Shown here: positions 1 to 5,269 of the stretch, piece by piece | Position numbering within the stretch: the first letter of the stretch is position 1 | Layout of the letters: every line of letters starts with the position of its first letter | Origin: Chloroflexota bacterium | GTDB taxonomy: Bacteria; Chloroflexota; Dehalococcoidia; JACQGW01 | Assembly (NCBI GenBank): GCA_016199325.1 | Contig: JACQGW010000347.1 | Coordinates: forward strand, 1 to 6,616 | DNA: 6,616 bases | Direction: 5' to 3' | Notes under the pieces: model-generated | What the model saw: only the letters and a program-made list of their open reading frames with translations | What the model was told of the DNA's origin: nothing | Databases searched by the model: none | Translations under genes and position numbers: made by a program

Positions 1-28
1 GATCGCCAAGGAAGACGCCAAGAATACA
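1..28 (+). repeat. Dispersed repeat copy A (truncated by window edge)
   Basis: The first 19 bases, GATCGCCAAGGAAGACGCC, are identical to 3185-3203 inside the 72-nt repeat at 3146-3217 and lie in the same orientation. Similarity continues more loosely after base 19 (AAGAA, then a degraded stretch to about 60). The portion corresponding to the GCGGTG...CGAACCGCCAAGACGCC half would lie left of the window. This is a third member of the family, so the repeat is dispersed and not specific to the divergent intergenic region. Identity over the first 19 bases is seen directly; the true left boundary is not visible. Confidence 0.75.
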
Positions 29-63
29 GTGAGTCGGCCTGGGTGATCCCCCTGCGAGCCGCT

Positions 64-158
64 CTATTGACCACTGCGCTGAGATCTGAACGTAGCGCGG
101 GGGCCCCCGCGCTACGGAATCGTGCATGGCGTTCACGTTTCTGTGCAGCGGTCAATAG
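64..158 (-). other. Structured inverted-repeat block after the kinase gene; possible terminator or REP-like element
   Basis: An outer helix pairs 64-84 with 138-158. It has nine uninterrupted pairs (CTATTGACC with GGTCAATAG), one mismatch, then further pairing with one G-T and one mismatch. Inside it sit a perfect palindrome at 91-116 and a small hairpin (CGTG 121-124 with CACG 134-137). The predicted fold is therefore a three-way junction. It begins about 4 nt past the kinase stop codon, so it would be the 3' end of the kinase mRNA. No T-run follows on the minus strand, so it is not a textbook intrinsic terminator. A REP-like mobile repeat, an mRNA 3'-end stabiliser or a bidirectional terminator are all possible. 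Confidence 0.55.
91..116. repeat. Perfect 26-bp palindrome, 13-bp arms without spacer
   Basis: The left arm CGTAGCGCGGGGG is followed directly by its exact reverse complement CCCCCGCGCTACG. It forms the central stem of the larger 64-158 structure. As RNA it would fold into about an 11-bp, almost pure G-C stem closed by a GGCC tetraloop. Palindromes ending in GTAGCGCGGG/CCCGCGCTAC are, from memory, common dispersed elements in Chloroflexota genomes. No coding function. Confidence 0.8.
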
Positions 159-161
159 GCC

Positions 162-2366
162 TCAGTCGGGCAGCGTCAGCACAACCCGGGTCCGCTTCCC
201 CGGGACGCTCTCGGTCGTCAGCGTCCCGCCGATCACGGCCATCATCGTCCCGTGCAGGACCAGCCCCTGGCCACTCCCCGCCGTCGGCATGCCTGCCCCA
301 CCCAGGCCCACTCCGTCGTCCTCGACGGCGATCTCGATCCCGTCACGCCAGGCGACGGCGATGGTCAGGTGGAGCGGGCGGGCCGGGTCCCCGCCACGGC
401 CGTGGCGGGCCGCATTCCGCATCACCTCGCGAGCGGCGGAGAACAGGACCTCCACCGAGAGCGCTGGCAGATCCTTCGCACGGCGCTCCACCCCCGGCTC
501 GACCTGCCACGAGACCCCGTCGAAGTCGGCCGCCATCTCGCCCTCGACGACCTGCCGGAGCGCGCCGACGAGCCCGAAGCGCGCCAGGTCGGGCGCGACC
601 GGTGCCGGCATCGCCCGGAGCAGATCGGCGATCTGGCGGTGGACCTCGGCGAGGAGCGCGACCCCCTCCGACAGCGCCTCGCCGGTCCCCTGCCGGTGGC
701 CGCCGGCCGCCGCCGCGTCCGCCGCTCCCTGCCCCGCGCCCTCCACCCCCTGTGCCCCGCCTGGCGGTGTTCCGGCGACCAGGCCCGGCGCAGTGCTCAG
801 CGCGAGCAGCGCGGCGTGCAGGCGCGGCAGGACGTCGTCGTGGAGGATTCTTCTGGCGCGCCGGTCGACGACCTGGCTCTCCGCCAGGCGGCGGCGCTGG
901 AGCGCCATCAGCCGGCGCGCCAGCTCGGCGCCGGCCTGCGTATCGATCAGCCGCTCGCCGGCAGCGCGGGCGATCTCGATCTCCTCCTGGGCGTAGAGCC
1001 CGCCGTCGCGCCTCTCGCCCAGCAACAGCACGCCGATAAGCCCCCGCTCGGCCCAGAGCGGCACCGCCCAGACCGAGCCGCCGTACGCGGCCGGGTCGAC
1101 CGGCAGGCAGATCGTGTGTGAGGCGCGCAGCCGGTCGGCCAGCGCGGCCCGCGCCGATGGTGCCGGGGCAGTGCCGTTGGGAAAGACGAGGGCCGGGCCG
1201 GCAAGCGAAGCCATCGGCCCCAGCGCCGCGAGATAGGCGAGCCGGGCACCCAGCACGTCTTCGCACAGGGCGCGGAACGGGACGGCCGCGTCGAGGTCGA
1301 GCGGGTCGGCCGGATGGAGCAGCCGCTCGTAGAGCCGCTGGCTGGCGACGAACGGCCGCAGCCGATCGATGCTGCGCTCGCGCTCGGCGTAGGAGCGCCA
1401 ACTGATCAGCGCGTAGAAGCCGGTCATCAGGACGGTTGCCAATAGCAGCCGGTAGATGGGATCGACCGGGACGTCGAGGCTGGCCCCCACGAGTGCGCCA
1501 TAGCCGGCGGCCAGGACGAGGCTGCTCCGCCAGTGGCGAAAGAGGCCGCGCCGGGGCAGCACCTTGCCGGTGAAGACCTCGTAGGTGACGATGGCCCGCC
1601 CCATCAGCACGACCACTGCCGCGATCAGGCCCGAGATCACCAGGTCGAAGCTCAGCAGCAGCGCCAGCGCCCCGGGCGAGTAGAGCTCCACTTGGCCGAT
1701 TCGGACACTGTTGAGAAACCAGGCGGCGACGGACCCGGCGGCCAGGGCGACGCCGAGCAGAACGACCGTTGCGGCGGCAAGCCAGGGGCGGGCCCGCTGG
1801 CGCGCGATCTCACCCATGAAGCGGTCGGAGGGCGCCGGCTGCCGCAGCGCCGCGAGCGACAGTGCGATGCACAGCACGCTGTAGCCGGGGTAGATCAGCA
1901 TGAGCAGCGGGATACCGCCGGGCGGCAGCGCGGTCGCCGGCGACCCGGCTGCCAGATCGCCAAAGCTCGGCAGGGGATTGGCGAAGACGAGCAGCGCCAA
2001 CGCGGCGAGTCCCCAGCCGCTGCTGGCAACCAACCAGACTCGCTGCCGGCCGGCGTGCAGGAGACCGGTGTACGCTGCCATGACCAGATACCAGAAGTAC
2101 GGCGCGCCGATGAACGGCAGCCAGCTCGCCCGCCACCAGAACTCCAGCTCCGCGCCGAAATCGCCGGGATTGCGGCCGACGACGGCGGTGTGGCCGGCGA
2201 AGAAGAGCGCGCCGAGCAGCGCGCCGCCGCCGGCGGCCCAGGTCTCCCAGCTCCGCCGCTCGGCGTTGAGAAGGACCGCCAGGCCGAGCCAAAGGAGCGC
2301 GATCGTGTTGAACAGCGAGAGGGCGCGGACGGCCGGCAGGAGGAGGCTGAGGGCGAGCACGGCCAT
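162..2366 (-). CDS. Membrane sensor histidine kinase, multi-span N-terminus, GAF-like domain, HisKA_3/HATPase core
   Basis: A 734-residue kinase. Residues 1-325 are very hydrophobic, with about nine or ten membrane spans (clear ones near 82-102, 110-130, 152-174, 195-217, 232-256 and 306-325). A charged signalling helix (about 326-350) leads to a GAF-like sensor domain (about 356-475). The phosphoacceptor helix contains ILHDDVLPRLHAAL, making His509 the likely autophosphorylation site in the HPK7/NarL-DesK style. The ATPase domain shows an N box (EVMRNAARH, Glu647/Asn651), a G1 box (DDGVGLG, 683-689) and a glycine-rich G2 region (GSGQGL, 697-702). Residues about 532-564 are an unusual Gly/Ala-rich insertion between the two DHp helices. 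It would phosphorylate the regulator encoded immediately upstream. The start is the ATG 3 nt after that gene's stop; no good Shine-Dalgarno is visible there, so translational coupling is likely. The signal sensed is unknown. Confidence 0.93.
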   Translation of the reverse strand: MAVLALSLLLPAVRALSLFNTIALLWLGLAVLLNAERRSWETWAAGGGALLGALFFAGHTAVVGRNPGDFGAELEFWWRASWLPFIGAPYFWYLVMAAYTGLLHAGRQRVWLVASSGWGLAALALLVFANPLPSFGDLAAGSPATALPPGGIPLLMLIYPGYSVLCIALSLAALRQPAPSDRFMGEIARQRARPWLAAATVVLLGVALAAGSVAAWFLNSVRIGQVELYSPGALALLLSFDLVISGLIAAVVVLMGRAIVTYEVFTGKVLPRRGLFRHWRSSLVLAAGYGALVGASLDVPVDPIYRLLLATVLMTGFYALISWRSYAERERSIDRLRPFVASQRLYERLLHPADPLDLDAAVPFRALCEDVLGARLAYLAALGPMASLAGPALVFPNGTAPAPSARAALADRLRASHTICLPVDPAAYGGSVWAVPLWAERGLIGVLLLGERRDGGLYAQEEIEIARAAGERLIDTQAGAELARRLMALQRRRLAESQVVDRRARRILHDDVLPRLHAALLALSTAPGLVAGTPPGGAQGVEGAGQGAADAAAAGGHRQGTGEALSEGVALLAEVHRQIADLLRAMPAPVAPDLARFGLVGALRQVVEGEMAADFDGVSWQVEPGVERRAKDLPALSVEVLFSAAREVMRNAARHGRGGDPARPLHLTIAVAWRDGIEIAVEDDGVGLGGAGMPTAGSGQGLVLHGTMMAVIGGTLTTESVPGKRTRVVLTLPD

Positions 2367-2369
2367 CGC

Positions 2370-3122
2370 TCAGCGGCCCGGGTCGAGGTCGGCGGGCGCC
2401 CATTCCCCACGGCGGTCCAGAGCGTGGGGCGTGCCGTCGTCGTCCCAGCGGATCAACCGCCCCTCACGCACGATGATCGCCGCCCGGGTGCGGGCAACCT
2501 TCTCGTCCGTCGCGCTTTCGCCGAGCCCCCAGGCGGCGTAGATCTGCCCGTTCGTCCGACTGATGGTGCGCTTGTCGCGAAAGCCCAGCCGTGCGGCGAT
2601 CTGCTCGTTGCTGAGCCCCTGCGCCAGCAGCCGAGCCACGACCTGCTCGTTCGGCTCCAGAAGGGCCATCGGCGACTGCTCGTCCTTCCGGCGCACCTCC
2701 TGGACGCGCGATTCGATCTCGGGGTCGATGAAGCTGCGGCCCGCCACGGCGTCGCGGAGCAGGGGGACGATCATCTGGGGCAGCAGGTAGTTCGACTTGC
2801 GGACGTAGGCGTAGTGGCTGAGGATGCCGGAACGGCGGAAGGCCCGGTAGTAGGCGTCGTCGTCCTGAATCGAGTAGAAGACGACGGGGAGGCGCGGGAA
2901 CTCGCGCCGAATGGCGACGGCGGCGGCGATGCCGTTCATCTCCCCGGCCAGTTGCACGTCCATCAGCACGACGGCGGGCGGCCGCGCAAGGCACTGCGCC
3001 AGCGCCTCTTCGCCGGTGCCACAGGCACCCACGAGCCGAACCGCGCCGGTGACCTCCAGTCCGGCGCCCAGCGCCGGCCGGAGCTTCTCGTTGTCCTCAA
3101 CCAGCAGCAGGTCAAGCATCAC
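2370..3122 (-). CDS. Response regulator, REC domain plus LuxR-like HTH and C-terminal extension
   Basis: A 250-residue DNA-binding response regulator. The receiver domain (about 3-125) has the acidic pair Glu9/Asp10, phosphoacceptor Asp55 (VVLMDVQL), a Ser at the switch position (FYS, Ser84) and the conserved Lys109 (VRKSNY). A linker leads to a LuxR/GerE-like HTH (about 155-200: EPNEQVVARLLAQGLSNEQI, then AARLGF...TISRTNGQIYAAWGL). About 50 further residues (201-250) follow, longer than the usual NarL-type end. Two starts are possible: GTG at 3122 and the adjacent ATG at 3119. AGGTGG at 3130-3135 sits 7 nt from the GTG and 10 nt from the ATG; both fit and the proteins differ by one Met. It is first in the operon with the kinase. 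Targets are not identifiable; the divergent membrane-protein gene is a candidate by position only. Confidence 0.92.
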   Translation of the reverse strand: MMLDLLLVEDNEKLRPALGAGLEVTGAVRLVGACGTGEEALAQCLARPPAVVLMDVQLAGEMNGIAAAVAIRREFPRLPVVFYSIQDDDAYYRAFRRSGILSHYAYVRKSNYLLPQMIVPLLRDAVAGRSFIDPEIESRVQEVRRKDEQSPMALLEPNEQVVARLLAQGLSNEQIAARLGFRDKRTISRTNGQIYAAWGLGESATDEKVARTRAAIIVREGRLIRWDDDGTPHALDRRGEWAPADLDPGR

Positions 3123-3145
3123 GCGCCCACCACCTGCGGCCGGTT

Positions 3146-3217
3146 AGAGCGGTGTCGAGACACAACGAACCGCCAAGACGCCTAGATCGCCAAGGAAGAC
3201 GCCGAGAACATCGGTTG
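3146..3217 (-). repeat. 72-nt dispersed repeat copy B, left arm of an inverted pair
   Basis: Aligned without gaps to the reverse complement of 3576-3647, 63 of 72 positions match. The core is CGAACCGCCAAGACGCC followed by CGCCAAGGAAGACGCC. It ends 23 nt before the GTG of the response regulator and so probably lies in that gene's leader or promoter. Within it GTGTC-GA-GACAC (3152-3163) is a short inverted repeat that is not preserved in the other arm (GTGCC...GAGAG), arguing against a shared operator there. Strand is given as the direction reading into the regulator gene. Confidence 0.85.
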
Positions 3218-3292
3218 GCCGCTTGGTCGATCCTTGTGCAGACCGATCCAGTGCAGCCGGCAAGGCCGCGAGCGATCGGCCGACCCCCGGCC

Positions 3293-3396
3293 GTCATGGT
3301 GAGCCGCAGCGGACCGTCATGCTGAGCCGCAGCGAAGCATCTCCCCGGCCTCAGGGGGCAGCGTCCGGGAGATGCTTCGCTGCGGCTCAGCATGAC
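3293..3396. repeat. TCATGCTGAGC-type hairpin repeat: tandem half-unit plus 30-bp stem
   Basis: Positions 3316-3345 (GTCATGCTGAGCCGCAGCGA then AGCATCTCCC) are the exact reverse complement of 3367-3396, giving a perfect 30-bp stem around a 21-nt loop. A degenerate half-unit, GTCATGGTGAGCCGCAGCG and onward (3293-3315), precedes it in tandem with a 23-nt period and matches 20 of 23 positions. I recognise this type as a widely dispersed non-coding repeat of Chloroflexota and some other phyla, often placed between genes. ORFs running through it are artefacts. The 30-bp perfection suggests recent arrival or active correction. Confidence 0.85.
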
Positions 3397-3421
3397 AGAC
3401 GAGCAATCCACGGAGGTCTTC

Positions 3422-3529
3422 ATGTATTCAAGCCTAACTCGGTTGGGCCGAGAGCGTCAAGCACTCGGGTGCGCGCGGATCTGTCCTCAGAAGGTCGCTG
3501 CGCCGAACCAGCCAGAGTATGCTGGATGA
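3422..3529 (+). CDS. Possible 35-residue small ORF with a good ribosome binding site
   Basis: ATG at 3422 is preceded by GGAGGT (3412-3417) with a 4-nt gap and reads 35 codons to TGA (3527-3529), beginning MYSSLTRLGRERQALG and ending APNQPEYAG. The peptide is basic, with no membrane span or recognised domain. It lies between the hairpin repeat and the second 72-nt arm, 137 nt upstream of the DUF4173 gene, so a leader peptide is conceivable. A purine-rich box before an ATG can arise by chance in GC-rich sequence, and the ORF may be a relic. No family is recognised. Confidence 0.22.
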   Translation: MYSSLTRLGRERQALGCARICPQKVAAPNQPEYAG

Positions 3530-3575
3530 GACATCGGCACATGAGAGCGGCTTGCAGAGAGAACGACTAAACGAT

Positions 3576-3647
3576 CAACCGCTGTCCTTGGCGTCTTCCT
3601 TGGCGGTCTTGGCGTCTTGGCGGTTCGTTCTCTCTCGGCACCGCTCC
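3576..3647 (+). repeat. 72-nt dispersed repeat copy C, right arm of the inverted pair
   Basis: This is the inverted counterpart of 3146-3217, with nine substitutions and no gaps. Read on the plus strand it runs CAACCGCTGTCCTTGGCGTC through CTTGGCGGTTCG to GGCACCGCTCC and ends 19 nt before the ATG of the DUF4173 gene. It therefore has the same orientation and nearly the same distance to its downstream gene as copy B has to the response regulator gene. No convincing -35/-10 pair was found inside the unit. Confidence 0.85.
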
Positions 3648-3666
3648 AAACAGAGGAGAGCGTGTC

Positions 3667-5118
3667 ATGAGCGATGCGACGAAGCTGGGGTTGGGTGTGC
3701 TGGCGGCGGCAGCGAGCCTGGGCGTGCTGGGCGACCTGCTGTTGCGGGTCGAGCCGTGGGGGATCAACGTCGCCCTCTGGACCGGGCTGCTGATCGCCAC
3801 TGTGGTGGTGCTGGCGCGCCGGCACCAGATACATCTGGCCGGCGAGGGCCGATGGCTCGCCGTGCCGGCGCTGCTCTTCGCCGCGGCGATGGCCTGGCGT
3901 GACTCGCCGACGCTCGCCGCGCTGAACCTCCTGGCCGTCCTGACCGCCCTGGCGCTGGCGGCGCTCCGGGCCCGGGTGGGGAGCCTCCGGCTGGCGGGCG
4001 TCGCCGACTACGCCCAGGGAATGCTCCTGGCCGGCCTGCACGCGGCGCTGGGACTCACGCTGGTGATCTCCGGCGACATCCGCTGGCAGGAGCTGCCGCG
4101 CGGCGGCTGGTCTCGGCGTGTCCTGGCTGTCGGCCGGGGGCTTGCCCTGGCGGCGCCGCTGATGCTCCTCTTCGGCGGGCTCTTCGTCGCGGCGGATGCG
4201 GCCTTCGAGGGCATCGTCATCAGCATCTTTCGGGTGGACCTGGTCGAGCTGATGCTGCACCTTCTCACGGCCGGCTTCTGGGCGTGGATCGCCGGCGGCT
4301 TTCTCCGGCACCTGCTGGCGGGACGGGAAAGCGCCGACCCCACGGCAGTGCATCCCGGTATCCTGTCGCTGGGCAAGATCGAGGTAGGCGTCGTCCTCGG
4401 CATGCTGAACGCGCTCTTCCTCGCCTTCGTCCTCGTCCAGTTCCGCTACTTCTTCGGCGGCGCCTCGCTGGTCGAGACCTCGGCCACCCTGACGTACGCC
4501 GAGTACGCCCGGCGCGGCTTCTTCGAGCTCGCCGCCGTCGCCGCGCTCGTGCTGCCGCTGCTCCTCGCCATACACTGGCTGCTCGGCGAGGGCGCGGCGG
4601 CCGAGCGGCTGTTCCGGGCGCTGGCGGGTGTGCTCGTCGTGATGCTCTTCGTCATCATGGCGTCGGCCGTCCAGCGGATGCGTCTGTACCAGGCTGAGTT
4701 CGGCCTGACGGAACTCCGCCTGTACACGACCGCCTTCATGGGCTGGCTCGCCCTCGTCTTCCTCTGGTTCGTCGCAACGGTCCTGCGCGGCGGGCGGCGG
4801 CGCTTCGCCTTCGGGGCGCTGGTGGCGGGCTTCGCCGTGATCGCCCTGCTCGACGCGGTCAATCCAGACGCCCTCATCGTACAGACCAACGCCGACCGGG
4901 CGAAGACCGGCCGGCCCTTTGACGGCAGCTACGCCCTGACGCTGAGCGCCGACGCCGTGCCTGCGCTCGTGGAGATCCTGCCCGGCCTGCCCGAGAAGGA
5001 GCGCCAGGCCGTGGCCGCCGGCATGCTCAGGCGGTGGCCGCACCCCGGGCGCCAGGACTGGCGAGCCTGGAACTGGGGACGCACACAGGCGTGGCTGGCG
5101 ACCAGCAGCCGGTCGTGA
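3667..5118 (+). CDS. DUF4173-family polytopic membrane protein
   Basis: A 483-residue protein, mostly hydrophobic, with roughly ten or more membrane spans between residues 6 and 398. Features I associate with DUF4173 (related to DUF4153) are visible: GKIEVGVVLGMLNALFLAFV (236-255), QFRYFFGG (258-265), the segment LTYAEYARRGFFEL (275-288) and QRMRLYQAEFGLTELRLY (336-353). The C-terminal about 85 residues, starting near NPDALIVQTNADRA, are soluble. They contain LPALPGL-like helical sequence and a Trp/Arg-rich end (RRWPHPGRQDWRAWNWGRTQ). The biochemical role of the family is unknown. The start is well supported: GAGGAG at 3653-3658 lies 8 nt before the ATG. It is divergent from the two-component operon and is followed by the MFS gene 151 nt downstream on the same strand, so partial co-transcription is possible. 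Family assignment is by memory of motifs. Confidence 0.85.
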   Translation: MSDATKLGLGVLAAAASLGVLGDLLLRVEPWGINVALWTGLLIATVVVLARRHQIHLAGEGRWLAVPALLFAAAMAWRDSPTLAALNLLAVLTALALAALRARVGSLRLAGVADYAQGMLLAGLHAALGLTLVISGDIRWQELPRGGWSRRVLAVGRGLALAAPLMLLFGGLFVAADAAFEGIVISIFRVDLVELMLHLLTAGFWAWIAGGFLRHLLAGRESADPTAVHPGILSLGKIEVGVVLGMLNALFLAFVLVQFRYFFGGASLVETSATLTYAEYARRGFFELAAVAALVLPLLLAIHWLLGEGAAAERLFRALAGVLVVMLFVIMASAVQRMRLYQAEFGLTELRLYTTAFMGWLALVFLWFVATVLRGGRRRFAFGALVAGFAVIALLDAVNPDALIVQTNADRAKTGRPFDGSYALTLSADAVPALVEILPGLPEKERQAVAAGMLRRWPHPGRQDWRAWNWGRTQAWLATSSRS

Positions 5119-5120
5119 CG

Positions 5121-5149
5121 TTGACAGCAGGTGGGCTGCGTGGTAAGAA
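5121..5149 (+). promoter_or_regulatory. Candidate sigma-70 promoter for the MFS gene
   Basis: A perfect -35 hexamer TTGACA (5121-5126) is followed after 17 nt by TAAGAA (5144-5149), preceded by TGG, an extended -10 arrangement. It starts 3 nt after the stop of the DUF4173 gene. The -10 match is only three of six, so support rests on the exact -35, the ideal spacing and the TGN element. Transcription would begin around 5156, placing the hairpin at 5154-5234 in the MFS leader. Confidence 0.4.
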
Positions 5150-5153
5150 CACC

Positions 5154-5234
5154 GGCGGGTTTGGGGTTTCTGGTTTGTGGTTGGGACGCCCCTTCTCGAA
5201 CCAGAAACCCCAAACCAGAAACCACAAACCCGCC
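5154..5234. repeat. GGTTTCTGGTTT-type inverted repeat with two alternative pairings
   Basis: Left arm 5154-5182 pairs with 5206-5234 over 29 positions with two mismatches. Alternatively 5158-5175 (GGTTTGGGGTTTCTGGTT) pairs perfectly over 18 bp with 5199-5216. The choice exists because the right side is a tandem of CCAGAAACC(C/A)CAAA units (5201-5214 and 5215-5228, period 14). The two pairings share bases and cannot coexist. No T-run follows on the plus strand, so this is not an obvious intrinsic terminator. It separates the DUF4173 and MFS genes. It may be a dispersed low-complexity repeat or a folded leader. Confidence 0.7.
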
Positions 5235-5269
5235 AGAAACCTCGTCCAAGGAGCACGCCAGGCGGATCG

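Noticed and set aside
43..1039. Overlapping plus-strand frames at the start of the window
   Set aside because: They are shadows of the kinase C-terminal half and of the structured block at 64-158; the products are Arg/Ser/Pro-rich.
1533..3185. Long 550-codon plus-strand open frame
   Set aside because: It is antisense to the response regulator and kinase, whose catalytic motifs are unmistakable. Its product is Arg/Gln/Asp/Glu-rich without hydrophobic structure, as expected from the complementary strand of GC-rich genes.
3293..3396. CRISPR array
   Set aside because: There are only two direct units and one inverted unit, with no regularly spaced unique spacers and no cas genes.
3431..3460. Minus-strand promoter for the regulator (TTGACG, then TAGGCT after 18 nt)
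   Set aside because: The -10 is poor and it lies about 300 nt from the start codon, beyond two repeats; too weak to list.
3112..3570. Open frames of about 100 codons on both strands within the divergent intergenic region
   Set aside because: They translate the dispersed repeats themselves and have no suitable ribosome binding sites or domains.
3146..3647. A defined MITE with target-site duplication
   Set aside because: The arms fit the idea, but no duplicated bases flank the two ends, and copy A shows that single units disperse alone. It is kept only as a hypothesis.
5177..5269. Upstream start for the MFS protein at 5177
   Set aside because: The extra 31 residues are hydrophilic translations of the GGTTTCTGGTTT repeat. 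The first membrane helix is positioned normally when starting at 5270.
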